A stretch of DNA of 64,000 nt from Austropuccinia psidii. Lineage: Eukaryota > Basidiomycota > Pucciniomycetes > Pucciniales > Sphaerophragmiaceae. Both the position numbers and the translations under genes were made by a program. Positions within the stretch are counted from its first letter, which is position 1. Each line of letters opens with the position of its first letter. The stretch spans positions 11,421,338-11,485,337 of the forward strand of contig JALGQZ010000018.1 of NCBI GenBank assembly GCA_023105745.1, in the 5' to 3' direction. Positions 35,408-47,565 of this stretch are shown one piece after another. The notes beneath the pieces are model-generated. The model searched no databases. It saw only the letters and a list, made by a program, of their open reading frames with translations, and was not told where the DNA came from.

Positions 35408-36256
35408 ATTTGTCAGAATACTTATGATAAGCTATTTAGAGCCCTTTTGGAATTTCTTGAATACCAATCAAAAGTTAAAACAATATAATAGTCATTTCTT
35501 ATACTTATATCACTTCATTTTTAAGATATTACTGATTTTGGAAGGTTTTACCACATGAAAATACTAAAGGAGATTGTCATGAGGTTTTCTGGTGAGCAAA
35601 GACCCCCTTTTATTCTATGCGGGAGCCATGGAGACTTATTGAGAACTTGACACAGGAATAGTGAAACTCTTCACTCTGAAGGCTTTTTTGGTTCTATGAG
35701 CTATATGCAGACATAATTATGGTCAAAAATATTGTTTTTGTACCAAAAATGACCATCCTATACTACTACAGGCTGAATTTCTTTTCAAAAGACATGTCGG
35801 TAATTTTCTTACATTTGAAGAGTGCATTTGGGACTCCAATTAGTAATTACTTCCAGGCTTAAGCTTCAAACTGCCAACGTCTCAGGAATGGAGGCTGTAC
35901 CAGATGTTGCAGGTCTAGTAGAGACCATTATCTATAGCAAAACGTTCAATACAGATATCTCAGTCAACTTGGAAAATATTGAGAATAAAATGATAAATAA
36001 TTGAAGGGCTTTATGAGATTTTCAATTGGTTATTTCTTATACAACACTTGGTGAACCTTTAGCAGTTTTAATAGGCGTAAGTTTTTCATGTACTCAAGTA
36101 CATCTGAATGTGGCTTCAAGAACCTCTAAGCCAGATATCTCAGTTGCTTTTAATTCTTTCAATATTTCAGATATAAAATCTTTCATCTATCCACAAGCTC
36201 TACAGATTTTTATAACTTCCGAGACAGCTATACTGCCATATTTTTAAAATACAGGG
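35408..36256. other. Spacer between elements B and C, no gene recognised
   Basis: Two adjoining small plus-strand frames (35822-36004 and 36026-36247) have a more balanced amino acid mix than the surrounding AT-rich DNA, but no domain is recognisable. The target site of element C (GCTTT, 36257-36261) closes this stretch. The sequence that followed it before insertion is now at 46956 onwards. Confidence 0.4.
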
Positions 36257-36261
36257 GCTTT

Positions 36262-38288
36262 TGTGAGCCTTTGAGATATGACCACATACCCAATAAGGTC
36301 ACAAAATAGACTCAGAATAAATATAACTTTAATATAATTATATTAAAATTACTTAGAATAAATATACATTAAGAATAACTACTTAAATATACAAAAAATA
36401 CCATAAATTGGTATAAAAATTGGTTTAACTTAAAGACCAATGACTCAACATGTAAATTAAATTATACCATTGGATTCCCCATGGAAAAATACACATATAC
36501 CACTTTTATGGCATATCTGTAAAGTCAATATTTAAGGAATTATAAGGTATAATACCTTATAAAAACCATAAAAACTTATTTATCTCAGAAACTAATGAAA
36601 CAACATGTAAAATAAATTGTACCAGTGGATTCCCCACAAAAATCCACATATAAATCAATTAATAAGCTAATTCCCAAAATCAATACTTAAGGAATTATCC
36701 TGAATATATGCACTTTTTTGGTCAACGCATATATTCAGTGATCATAGCTAATATCTTCTAAACTATACATGCTAGAAAGATGAACCAAAAATAAAGTTAC
36801 CACGTAATTACTGTAAGAACACAGATATGAACTTTATTTTGCAAGCTATAAACAAGGTTAAGACTTATGAGGAAATATTGATAAAAATCAACAGAGCTGT
36901 TGACCACTTTGTTGTGAAAGTAGTCCAAACTTAAAAAAAAAGTATACAGTTGGATTCTAATAGCTTATTCGAGAAGAATGACGTAATTTTTATTGTTAAA
37001 TTCAGGGTATAACCCCCTGAAATAATGGTTTGAAGTTTAAAATATTAAATTTCGACAGAAAAGATGAGTTACAAGAAAAATCATCAAAATTAGAGTTTTG
37101 ATGATGTAATGAAAAGCTCTTGGCAGCATAATAAGGTTATGTCAGGCTATCAGAATTCACTCTCTGAATTGCTGTAGCGTGAAAACCTTAAAGGTTATTG
37201 AGGATTAAAGTTTGAGCTTAAATTGAGCTGTTATGATCACATACTGTAACCTTAAATTAAGTTTAACAGTCTTAAGAGTGATAAAATTGGTGAATACTAT
37301 TAGTTTATGATTAAAACTAATAAAATCCACGAAATTTGGGGTTCTGCCAAGCCTCTGATGTCATCAAACTTAAGAGTTATAGTGATAACTCTAAATAATG
37401 GTGCAATAATGATGTAATATGGTTTGATCATGATGTAATCACCCTCAAACCTTAAAATATTGATCAATTCCAGTGGATATGATCAGTACACGTCTACTAG
37501 AAGCCTGTTGGACTCTAGGAGGGAGGTATTTACTATAAATAGAGCTCTTTTTACTCTATTTTCCCCTCAGACGCATCAAAAACATTAAATCAATTAAATC
37601 AAAGGTAATTTCTTTATTCTTTATATATAAAACTGTCATATTATTAAAGACCAAAGACCACCTTGCTATAATCATCTATTTTGACGTGATTAAATCATTT
37701 ATTTAATTGTTTTTGTTAAAAATCTCTCTAAAACTCATTTCCACGTAAAAATACTGAATAATTTGTAATTTTCTTTATTTTTATTGTAAATACAATTTTA
37801 AAAGGTTGTATTTATATTTTTTGGCGTAAAATACTTCAAAATTATTATATTAAGTGTTAAAAGTAGGTTATTTTCTCTTATTATAATAATTTCTCTATTA
37901 TTACTCTATTAATAATTCTTTAATTAATATAAATAGTATTTATATTAATTCATAACTTTAATATTAGTAATATTATTGTTATTACTTGTTTTTTATTAAT
38001 AAAAAACAATTTTTTACGCCTTTATTATTTGTTGGTAACAATAATAAAGAGCTTTATAATATATTCATTATTTTATATTAATATATTATTTATAATATTA
38101 TAATTTCATATAATATTAATTATATTATTATATTTATTTAATAATATAATATTTTTACGCCATAATAATAATATTTCTTTATTATTATTATTATTTTAGT
38201 CTTATTTATTTCAATTATAAGGACATTCAGAGTACAATAAGTAATAAATTAGTAATTTTTACTTATTGTTTCATAGTCAAACCTTACA
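36262..38288 (+). repeat. 5' LTR of element C
   Basis: This LTR starts TGTGAGCC and ends CTTACA. A TATA box with initiator-like context, TATAAATAGAGCTC, lies at about 37535-37548. The 3' end contains AT-rich runs of ATT and TAA triplets. It pairs with 44929-46955 and, in reverse complement, with the solo LTR at 6417-8441. Confidence 0.94.
37533..37548 (+). promoter_or_regulatory. TATA-type core promoter of the C-family LTR
   Basis: CTATAAATAGAGCTC lies about 740 bp before the end of the LTR. It is unchanged in the 3' LTR (about 46200-46214) and in the solo LTR on the minus strand (about 7158-7172). Transcription of the element would start shortly downstream. The motif is seen; the role is inferred. 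Confidence 0.65.
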
Positions 38289-38303
38289 TTTGGGGGCCTG
38301 GCC
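38289..38303 (+). promoter_or_regulatory. Putative primer-binding site of element C
   Basis: TTTGGGGGCCTGGCC directly follows the 5' LTR and is identical to that of element B over 15 bases, although the DNA on both sides differs. Confidence 0.6.
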
Positions 38304-38789
38304 ATGATATTTACTTAAAAGACCTTTAAAAAGATTCTATTTGGGTTTATCCAATAATAAATTATATTTATAATCATAAAATTATATAATAATTTTATAT
38401 TTTATTGATTTTAAAAGCTATTGAGGCATTTGGAAAGCAATTGTACTGTCTTACACGTGGTTTTTCACATCCTTAGACTTGCAAGAACTTTCTTTGAGTG
38501 ACTCTAGTGATTAAAAAAGATAATTTATAAATTAAAAATAATTTTTATTATAATTTAATTTTATAAGAATCATATTCATCTTTTATTTTATTCTTTAAAA
38601 ATAAAAATATACATAAAAAATATTAAAAAATATTAAAAACCAATAAAAAAAAGTTATTTTTATTCATTTTTTTCTTTATTTATTTCATTTTTTTTAAGAT
38701 ATAAAAGCAATTTCTACGTGGAAAATTGCCATATCTTGCCAAAAATAACACTTCTTATAAAAAGACTTATATTTATTTGTCTTTTTTAG

Positions 38790-38939
38790 TGTTTGAAGAT
38801 AACCCAACAGAAGACAACCAAGCTACTGTTGAGAGATTGGTGGAAGAAACTTGTCAAAGTTCTCCAACACCAGTTATCACCAAAAGAAAGAAAGCTATGA
38901 AATTAGACTTTCCAGGGCCCACCATTCAAGACTCTGAAG
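38790..38939 (+). CDS. Leader exon of element C feeding the second frame
   Basis: This exon follows a clean acceptor (CTTTTTTAG) and ends at a GTGAGC donor. The frame reads FEDNPTEDNQATVERLVEETC up to GPTIQDSE. An 85 nt intron (38940-39024, ending ACCAG) joins it in phase 1 to 39025, making GAA and continuing [20 protein letters not shown]. Element B has the same arrangement with the same phases on both sides of the exon, which is strong evidence that this is a real spliced exon. Confidence 0.58.
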
Positions 38940-39013
38940 GTGAGCACCTCTTTTTAATTTGCCATAAAAGAATTTTATTCTAAAATACTTTTATTTTTTC
39001 TTATTCTTTAATT

Positions 39014-42000
39014 ATGACTACCAGAAGAGGTTCCCAATACTCCATTCAATCAGATGGAGCTGGACTCAGAAGTAGAATTGATCCCTCAAAAGGGAAAAGA
39101 AAGGGCAATATCCCCAGTGGAACAGAATCCACACAAGGAAGTGCCTTATCCCAAAGGCAAGTCCCAGAAATGCCCATGATATCTGAGCCTGAATTGGAAC
39201 TAAGTATGAGTAACTCAAACAGGTACAAATCACATTCAGAGGGCTCAAATAGACATCTACATGAGCCAGTACAAGCAGTATTACACAGTATACAAGGACA
39301 AAGACTGGGAAATGCTGCCTCAAATACACCAAGGAGTGATGAACTCCTGGCACATCCTGAAAAAGTTCCTCAAAGAGGAGGAGATAGTAAAATACTCCAA
39401 TGGATGGAATCCACTGTCATCCAAACCTCAAATCAAAAAGATCAAGGATTATCATGCCAAAAAGAGGGAGGCAACCAAGGAAGAAGCCCCGGTAGCTTCT
39501 ACCAGCAAGCCTCAAGCCAACCCACTTCCCCAAGAAGGGAAGAAGAACAAGAAAAAGCATTGGAGGAAACCATATTCCCCAAGCTACAGAATCCCAAGAA
39601 TCCAAAAAGATGCCATGGACAATGTTTTCAACATGGCCAGAACCTTGATGGAATTCAAGGACAAGGAAGAGCAAAGAATGAGACAACCTCATTTCCCAAA
39701 GAAATAACCTTGTCCAAAGATGTTGTAAATACTTTAACAGAAATTAAAAATAGTATATTACCTCTAAAAGAAATTAAAGACAGTTTATTATCACTACAAG
39801 AAATAAATAACAATTTATCTTCTTTAACAAAAATTGTTGTGCAAAACAAAAAAGAAATTGACAACATTAAGTTTATTGTTGAAAATAATAAACCAAAGAA
39901 TTTAATTGACAATACTCAAAAATTAATACAAGGACAACAAGAATTGTATAAATATATAAAAGATATCAAAGACAAGACTTTGACAATCAATTATGATGTG
40001 AGTATTGACAATCTTACAGAAAAATTAAATAAATTAAGTATTTCTGTAGAAAAATTTGAAGAAAAGACTTCATCACACCAAAAATTACTTTTGGACCATG
40101 TGGAAAAAAGTGATGAAGCAAGAATGCATCTGAAAGATGATATTCAAAGTGAAATAAGGCTTATTACAGAAAAAATGGATAAAATTAATGAGGCCAATTT
40201 AAATATGCCAAAGTTATCAACACCATTTTCTCATATAAGAAGCCCTGTTAAAACAAAAGAGGAATTGTCAAATCCTTTCATAACAGACTTGAGTCACCAA
40301 GACAATAACCAAGTCTTAATGAAGGAAGCACCTCAATTGAAAGAATGGCCAACATTCACAGGAGAAGGTGAATATGACCACATGTCATTTATTAAAACAA
40401 TTGACATGTTACAAGAAGACTATGCCATACCAGATGAATTGATCACTGCAAGATTACATTCATTATTTGAGAAATCTGCAAAAAGATGGTATTATGGCAT
40501 AAGACAGACAAATGGTAAAAATACCTGGTCTTGGTGGAAACAAGAAATAATCACCAAGTGGGCAAATGATGCCTGGAGGTATAAGATAGAAAATGCATTT
40601 GAAAACTCTTTCTTTGACCCAGAGAAAGATAAACCCTTAACTTGGTTCCTAAAACAAGTTGAAAGACTTAATGCACTGTACCCAGAAATGTCACAGAAGA
40701 TGGTGCATATGAAAATACTTAAAAAATGTGGAGGGGAACTAGAACATGCCCTAAGAAGCAGGTGTATAGAACCATGCTCCACAGAAGAGTATATAAATGC
40801 ACTAGAAGATATAGTGACAAGGACAAAAATTGGCAGGACTTGGAAAAGATTGGACATTAAAAGCCCAAACAAACCATTTATCAAGAAAGATAAATCAAAA
40901 GAATCCTTTAAACCCAATACATCCAACAATAATGAGCAAAGAAAATGCCATAAATGTGGAGGTATTGGACACCTAGCCAATAATTGCCTTAAAAAAGCAA
41001 AGATCAATGAAATTGTGGAAACAGAAAACCACAATGACAAAGAAGAGGAATCTGACTCTGAAAAAGAGACAGAAGAGTCAGAGAGCTCTGAAAGTGATGA
41101 AATCAATATAATTAATGCACAAATTAATAATATTGATATAATTTATGAAGTACTAGATGTTAATTCAAACTTGCCACAAGTTGGAGCATCTGACACAAAC
41201 CTGACAAACATACAAGATGCCAAAATGTATAGAACCAAACCTGCAAGAGGAATGGGATATACAGCTGGAAAATCAAGTATAAGTATTGTTATGGTTGATA
41301 ACCAAGAAGGAAAGATTAACTTGGATACAGGAGCATATCGCACTTGTGTTGGTAAAAGTTATTTAAAAACCATTGTCCCAGACTGGCAAGAAAAACTTAT
41401 GCCAATACAAGGTGTCAAATTTAGTAGTGCAAGTGAGAGCATGAAGCCCCTTGGAATAATTGATTTAACACTAATTTTTCCTCATCCCTCACAATGTGTC
41501 AGAATTAAAGTAGAGTTTGTAGTAATGGACAACTGTACTAGTAATCATTTCATACTTGGGAATGACTACTTATCAATCTATGGTATAGATATCTCCAACC
41601 AAAAAGATAGATATTTTACCATAGGAGATAATAAAAGACAAAAGTTTGGATTCTTAAATAACAAAAAACAAATCACAGTTATTAAGAATGAGGAAAAAAT
41701 TCCAGAAAAAGAACTTTTTATATCTAAACAACTCAGAGAGGCAGAATTCAATCAAGAATTAACAGAAAAAATGAAAGAAAAATTGATTGACCTCTTATTT
41801 AAGTATAAAAATGCCTTTGCAACTGACAAAGAGCCACTAGGTGCCATAATTGGACATGAAGTGGATATAATTCTTAATGTAGAAAAACCTTACCCACCTT
41901 TATTAAGAAGACCTGCTTATCCAGCCAGCCCAAGAGCTAGAGAAGCCCTAGAGGTGCACATTAAAGAATTAATGGACCTTGGAGTATTAAGAAAGGTTGG

Positions 42001-43225
42001 ACATAATGAGCAAGTAGAAGTTACTACACCTGTCATTATAACTTGGCATAATGGAAAATCAAGGATGGTAGGAGACTTCAGAGCCCTGAATACCTATACC
42101 ATTCAAGACAGATATCCAATACCCAGAATCCATGAGACATTGACCCAATTGTCACAAGCTAAGTTCATCACAGCTATGGATGCCCTTAAGGGTTTTCATC
42201 AAAATGTCTTAACAGACAATGCCAAGAAACTACTAAGAATAATAGTCCATTGTGGAATTTTTGAATACTTAAGAATGCCATTTGGGATAAAAAATGCACC
42301 TTCCCATTATCAAAGAATGATGAATACCATATTTCCTGAAGAATTATCAGAAGGATGGTTAATAATCTACATTGATGATATCATAGTTTGCTCAGAAACT
42401 TGGGAAAATCACCTTACAAGACTAGAAAGGGTACTACAGAAAATAGTCCAAGTAAATATGAAAATTTCATTGAAAAAATGTCATTTTGCATATAGTGAAT
42501 TAAAAGCCCTAGGACATGTAGTATCTGGCCTTAGTCTAGGCATAGACAAAAATAAAGTAGCAGCAGTACTACTTAAGCCAATGCCTCAAACCAAAAAAAA
42601 AATGCAATCATTTCTAGGATTTGCTGGTTACTATAGACAGCATATAAAGGACTTTGCAAAGATTGCTAAATCCTTGTATAAGCTATGTGACCAACAAACA
42701 GTCTATGAGATGACAGAAGAAAGAGTCAAGGCATATGAAGAATTGAAAAATTCCTTAACAAATGCCCCATTTCTTCTGATGCCAGATTGGAAACTACCCT
42801 TCAAACTGTACATTGATGCTTGTGGAGAAGGACTAGGTGCTGCACTTCACCAAACACAAATTATCAATGATAAACCAGTGGAAGGACCAATTTGTTTCAT
42901 TTCAAGGCAGATAAAGCCAACAGAAGCAAGGTATGGAGCAAGCCAAATGGAATGCTTATGCCTAGTATGGGCTTTAGAAAAACTACACTATTATTTGGAT
43001 GGCACAGTATGTGATGTAATCACAGACTGTAATGCTGTGAAATCACTATTAAATATGAAGACTCCAAATAGACATATGCTGAGATGGCAAATTGCTATCC
43101 AAGAATATAGAGGAAATATGACTATTGTTCATAAATCTGGAAATATTCATAAAAATGCAGATGGTCTTAGCAGATGGGCTCTAGCAAATACCCCTGACAA
43201 TCCAGCATGGGTACCACAAGAATAG
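39014..43225 (+). CDS. Gag-protease-RT-RNase H polyprotein of element C
   Basis: A 1403-codon open frame from [15 protein letters not shown] to a TAG at 43223-43225. In order it has a low-complexity N-terminus, a long coiled-coil-like stretch at about 230-400 rich in Lys, Asn and Ile, the capsid at about 440-610 ([36 protein letters not shown]), a zinc knuckle at about 645-658 ([14 protein letters not shown]), the protease at about 771 ([11 protein letters not shown]), and RT from about 959. RT motifs include [20 protein letters not shown] and the catalytic YIDDI at about 1119-1123. RNase H follows at about 1265-1390. The TAG lies in the RNase H to integrase tether in a segment shortened relative to element B, so it is probably a disabling mutation. 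The next frame continues in phase. Confidence 0.93.
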   Translation: MTTRRGSQYSIQSDGAGLRSRIDPSKGKRKGNIPSGTESTQGSALSQRQVPEMPMISEPELELSMSNSNRYKSHSEGSNRHLHEPVQAVLHSIQGQRLGNAASNTPRSDELLAHPEKVPQRGGDSKILQWMESTVIQTSNQKDQGLSCQKEGGNQGRSPGSFYQQASSQPTSPRREEEQEKALEETIFPKLQNPKNPKRCHGQCFQHGQNLDGIQGQGRAKNETTSFPKEITLSKDVVNTLTEIKNSILPLKEIKDSLLSLQEINNNLSSLTKIVVQNKKEIDNIKFIVENNKPKNLIDNTQKLIQGQQELYKYIKDIKDKTLTINYDVSIDNLTEKLNKLSISVEKFEEKTSSHQKLLLDHVEKSDEARMHLKDDIQSEIRLITEKMDKINEANLNMPKLSTPFSHIRSPVKTKEELSNPFITDLSHQDNNQVLMKEAPQLKEWPTFTGEGEYDHMSFIKTIDMLQEDYAIPDELITARLHSLFEKSAKRWYYGIRQTNGKNTWSWWKQEIITKWANDAWRYKIENAFENSFFDPEKDKPLTWFLKQVERLNALYPEMSQKMVHMKILKKCGGELEHALRSRCIEPCSTEEYINALEDIVTRTKIGRTWKRLDIKSPNKPFIKKDKSKESFKPNTSNNNEQRKCHKCGGIGHLANNCLKKAKINEIVETENHNDKEEESDSEKETEESESSESDEINIINAQINNIDIIYEVLDVNSNLPQVGASDTNLTNIQDAKMYRTKPARGMGYTAGKSSISIVMVDNQEGKINLDTGAYRTCVGKSYLKTIVPDWQEKLMPIQGVKFSSASESMKPLGIIDLTLIFPHPSQCVRIKVEFVVMDNCTSNHFILGNDYLSIYGIDISNQKDRYFTIGDNKRQKFGFLNNKKQITVIKNEEKIPEKELFISKQLREAEFNQELTEKMKEKLIDLLFKYKNAFATDKEPLGAIIGHEVDIILNVEKPYPPLLRRPAYPASPRAREALEVHIKELMDLGVLRKVGHNEQVEVTTPVIITWHNGKSRMVGDFRALNTYTIQDRYPIPRIHETLTQLSQAKFITAMDALKGFHQNVLTDNAKKLLRIIVHCGIFEYLRMPFGIKNAPSHYQRMMNTIFPEELSEGWLIIYIDDIIVCSETWENHLTRLERVLQKIVQVNMKISLKKCHFAYSELKALGHVVSGLSLGIDKNKVAAVLLKPMPQTKKKMQSFLGFAGYYRQHIKDFAKIAKSLYKLCDQQTVYEMTEERVKAYEELKNSLTNAPFLLMPDWKLPFKLYIDACGEGLGAALHQTQIINDKPVEGPICFISRQIKPTEARYGASQMECLCLVWALEKLHYYLDGTVCDVITDCNAVKSLLNMKTPNRHMLRWQIAIQEYRGNMTIVHKSGNIHKNADGLSRWALANTPDNPAWVPQE
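39025..39707 (+). pseudogene. Second-frame (overlapping) protein in the Gag region of element C
   Basis: Shifted by one base from the long frame, this reading frame starts after the leader intron ([20 protein letters not shown]), meets stops at about 39174-39210, and is open again from ATG 39261 to 39707. The open part is 148 codons: a Lys-rich chain with [18 protein letters not shown] and [19 protein letters not shown]. It aligns with 27966-28418 of element B. The stops at 39174-39210 fall where B also has stops, so either a second intron is removed there or these are two separate products. I recognise no domain. Confidence 0.5.
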
Positions 43226-44811
43226 CACCATATAGAAGGAATATGTGTTACAGACATTGGCACAGAATTCTTTAACCAAGTTAAAGAAAGCCATAAGACA
43301 GACAAAAATTGCCATATCTTAAGCCAACTTCTAAGGAAAGACTGCAAAGATCCATCACTTTCATCAAAACTAGATGAAATATGGAAAAAGGCATATGATG
43401 AAGGAAGATTTCACCTCCTTGATGGAATCCTTTACCATAGAACAAAACACACATGTGTTATGGCCTTAACAGATAGAACACTAATAAACACTATTTTACA
43501 TGAGTGTCATGATAGTGTTGCATCTGGACATCTCTCAGAAGATAGGACACTAGAGAGGGTGAAAACCTGCTCTTGGTGGCCAAATTGGAAGAAAGATGTT
43601 GCAGAGTACTGCCAAACCTGTGACAGATGTCAAAAAGCCAACAGAGCCACAGGAAAGAAATTTGGAATGATGATCCAAATCCAAGAACCAAAATCCCCAT
43701 GGGAAATAGCTCATATGGATTGGGTAACAGCCTTACCTCCAGGAGGAGACAGGAGTTATAATGCATGTCTAGTGTTAGTTGACAGGTACAGTAAAACTCC
43801 CATGTTCTTACCATGTCATAAAGATGACACAGCTATGGATACAGCCATAATGATATGGAATAAAGTCATTAGCCACACAGGCTTATTCCAAAATATTATA
43901 AGTGACAGAGACCCAAAGTTCACTTCAGCATTATGGACAAACCTCCATAACTTGTTTGGGACAAAGTTATCATTCTCAACAGCTTATCATCCTCAAACTG
44001 ATGGTCTAGCAGAAAGAATGATACAAACCCTAGAGGATATGATCAGAAGATTCTGTGCTTATGGGCTAGAATTCAAAGATTCTGATGGTTTTACCCATGA
44101 TTGGTGTACACTAATACCAGCACTTGAACTGGCATATAAGACATCAATCCATTCTTCTACTGGCAAAACACCAGCAATGCTAGAGAAAGGTTGGAATCCA
44201 AGACTTCCTTATGATACCCTCAAAAAGGACTTAGTGGATATACATCCAACAGCAAGCAGTTTCAAGATAATGCTTGACAAAGCAAGACACCATGCAAACA
44301 GATGCATGCAAGATTCTTTTAAATATGCAAAAGAAAGATGGGATAAAAGTCATAAACCACCTGACTTCAAAATAGGGGACTTGGTTTTAGTATCAACCCT
44401 TAATTTCAATAACATAAAAGGCCCAAAGAAATTGAAAGATTCCTTTGCAGGACCATTTATGATAAAAGCACTTCATGGACCCAATGCTGTGCAATTAGAA
44501 CTCACAGGTGAACTAATGAACAAACACCCAACTTTCCCTCTAAGTCTGATAAAACCTTACAGTTCAAGTGACAAGGAATTATTTCCACTAATAAATAAAC
44601 CCCCACTTGAAATTCCCCCCTTGGAGGAAGGAGGGAAAAGAAAATAGTAAAAGTCCTTAAAGAAAGAAGGACAAGAAACAAAAAAGAAAGGGAATACCTT
44701 GTGAGGTATAGAAATTCAACTCAAGAAGATGAATGGCTACTTGAGAAAGATATAATAAATGCTGATAAATTACTAAGAAGGTTCAGACATGAAAGAAAAC
44801 CTGAAAAATAA
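43226..44811 (+). pseudogene. Integrase of element C with frameshifted chromodomain-like tail
   Basis: This continues in the same frame as the upstream polyprotein after the TAG. The H2C2 domain shows HECHDSVASGH and CQTCDRC. The catalytic triad lies in [10 protein letters not shown] (about 43713), SDRDPKF (about 43904) and GLAERM (about 44008). The C-terminal domain has GDLVLVSTLNFNNIKGPKK. A 1 nt shift in the A-rich run at about 44630-44645 ends the frame at 44647. The chromodomain-like tail (REYLVRYRNSTQEDEWLLE) then follows in another frame to the TAA at 44809-44811. If integrase is expressed it would lack only this tail. Confidence 0.9.
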
Positions 44812-44915
44812 AAAGTTAAGCATTATTGAGCTTCAAGACTAACAAAGTCTATTGAAGAGGTAGGACAGTGGATGATACCCTAATCACACATATCAGATTG
44901 TGGTACAATCTTTTT

Positions 44916-44928
44916 TGGTGGTAGGGAA
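44916..44928 (+). promoter_or_regulatory. Polypurine tract of element C
   Basis: TTGGTGGTAGGGAA directly precedes the 3' LTR, in the usual place for plus-strand priming. Confidence 0.78.
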
Positions 44929-46955
44929 TGTGAGCCTTTGAGATATGACCACATACCCAATAAGGTCACAAAAAAGACTCAGAATAAATATAACTTTAAT
45001 ATAATTATATTAAAATTACTTAGAATAAATATACATTAAGAATAACTACTTAAATATACAAAAAATACCATAAATTGGTATAAAAATTGGTTTAACTTAA
45101 AAACCAATGAATCAACATGTAAATTAAATTATACCATTGGATTCCCCATGGAAAAATACACATATACCACTTTTATGGCATATCTGTAAAGTCAATATTT
45201 AAGGAATTATAAGGTATAATACCTTATAAAAACCATAAAAACTTATTTATCTCAGAAACTAATGAAACAACATGTGAAATAAATTGTACCAGTGGATTCC
45301 CCACAAAAATCCACATATAAATCAATTAATAAGCTAATTCCCAAAATCAATACTTAAGGAATTATCCTGAATATATGCACTTTTTTGGTCAACGCATATA
45401 TTCAGTGATCATAGCTAATATCTTCTAAACTATACATGCTAGAATGATGAACCAAAAATAAAGTTACCACGTAATTACTGTAAGAACACAGATATGAACT
45501 TTATTTTGCAAGTTATAAACAAGGTTAAGACTTATGAGGAAATATTGATAAAAATCAACAGAGCTGTTGACCACTTTGTTGTGAAAGTAGTCCAAACTTA
45601 AAAAAAAAGTATACAGTTGGATTCTACTAGTTTATTTGAGAAGAATGACGTAATTTTTATTGTTAAATTCAGGGTATAACCCCCTGAAATCATGGTTTGA
45701 AGTTTAAAATATTAAATTTCAACAGAAAAGATGAGTTACAAGAAAAATCATCAAAATTAGAGTTTTGATGATGTAATGAAAAGCTCTTGGCAGCATGATA
45801 AGGTTATGTCAGGCTATCAGAATTCACTCTCTGAATTGCTGTAGCGTGAAAACCTTAAAGGTTATTGAGGATCAAAGTTTGAGCTTAAATTGAGCTGTTA
45901 TGATCACATACTGTAACCTTAAATTAAGTTTAACAGTCTTAAGAGTGATAAAATTGGTGAATACTATTAGTTTATGATTAAAACTAATAAAATCCACGAA
46001 ATTTGGGGTTCTGCCAAGCCTCTGATGTCATCAAACTTAAGAGTTATAGTGATAACTCTAAATAATGGTGCAATAATGATGTAATATGGTTTGATCATGA
46101 TGTAATCACCCTCAAACCTTAAAATATTGATCAATTCCAGTGGATATGATCAGTACACGTCTACTAGAAGCCTGTTGGACTCTAGGAGGGAGGTATTTAC
46201 TATAAATAGAGCTCTTTTTACTCTATTTTCCCCTCAGACGCATCAAAAACATTAAATCAATTAAATCAAAGGTAATTTCTTTATTCTTTATATATAAAAC
46301 TGTTATATTATTAAAGACCAAAGACCACCTTGCTATAATCATCTATTTTGACGTGATTAAATCATTTATTTAATTGTTTTTGTTAAAAATCTCTCTAAAA
46401 CTCATTTCCACGTAAAAATACTGAATAATTTGTAATTTTCTTTATTTTTATTGTAAATACAATTTGAAAAGGTTGTATTTATATTTTTTGGCGTAAAATA
46501 CTTCAAAATTATTATATTAAGTGTTAAAAGTAGGTTATTTTCTCTTATTATAATAATTTCTCTATTATTACTCTATTAATAATTCTTTAATTAATATAAA
46601 TAGTATTTATATTAATTCATAACTTTAATATTAGTAATATTATTGTTATTACTTGTTTTTTATTAATAAAAAACAATTTTTTACGCCTTTATTATTTGTT
46701 GGTAACAATAATAAAGAGCTTTATAATATATTAATTATTTTATATCAATATATTATTTATAATATTATAATTTCATATAATATTAATTATATTATTATAT
46801 TTATTTAATAATATAATATTTTTACGCCATAATAATAATATTTCTTTATTATTATTATTATTTTAATCTTATTTATTTCAATTATAAGGACATTCAGAGT
46901 ACAATAAGTAATAAATTAGTAATTTTTACTTATTGTTTCATAGTCAAACCTTACA
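44929..46955 (+). repeat. 3' LTR of element C
   Basis: This 2027 bp copy is the same length as the 5' LTR, differs at about 18 positions by eye, and is followed directly by the GCTTT duplication. The core promoter motif is conserved. Confidence 0.95.
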
Positions 46956-46960
46956 GCTTT

Positions 46961-47565
46961 CTTCAGTGTCAACTTTCACAGAAACTGTATCTTTGGCTAT
47001 AGATATTTGAGCTCAGATTTCTCAGGAAATTTTAGTGGTACAATGGCTTCATTTGGACGAATTGTAAATTTTTGATTAGTTTGTTAATATGGATATTCCT
47101 CTTAACAGTTTGTTACAAAAACTCATACACCTACAAGGGGGTTTCTTTAAAATAAAGGTGAAAAACTACTAACCTCTGAAGTAAGGCTTCTAAAGTACAT
47201 GGATGGAACCATTGCATAGCTCTTCCTGAGAGCTCAAGTATTTATGCGCTTTTTATTTTAATTCCATCAAAATTGAAAGCTGAGTTGAGAGATAAAACTA
47301 AGGTCTCAAATGAGGGGATAATTGTTTAAAACTTGAAACTGTTATAGCTTTTCCAATTTTTATCCAATATTGATCATGATGGTATAAGTTTTAGCTTGGA
47401 TACTACCCTCCTCAATAATATGCCTTTATTATTTGTTTTCCCCCATTAATTTTGATTTTCAGCCTGTAGGCTTGATAAAATCATTTTTATATGTTTATTT
47501 AATGCTGGTGCTCTTTCAGGAGTGACAGGCTGAAAATATGTGTCTAATATGGCTCCTGTGCTCTT
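46961..47565. other. Spacer after element C, no gene recognised
   Basis: This continues the DNA that lay at 36256 before element C arrived. It has short frames only and nothing recognisable. Confidence 0.4.

Larger units (their letters stand above)
36262..46955 (+). mobile_element. Gypsy element C: youngest and most complete Gypsy copy
   Basis: The LTRs are 2027 bp each (36262-38288 and 44929-46955), the target duplication is GCTTT (36257-36261 and 46956-46960), and the internal region is about 6.6 kb. By eye the LTRs differ at about 18 positions, under 1%, which marks a recent insertion. Gag to integrase reads in one frame from 39014 to 44647, apart from a single TAG at 43223-43225. A frameshift at about 44640 splits off the chromodomain-like tail. 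Other copies of this family may still be active and could supply proteins. A solo LTR of the same family lies in element A. Confidence 0.96.

Noticed and set aside
35822..36247. Two small neighbouring frames between B and C
   Set aside because: Considered as an interrupted host gene, but no domain, no shared splice sites and no continuation after 46960 could be shown.
40492..41106. 204-codon minus-strand frame
   Set aside because: Shadow of the Gag frame of element C.
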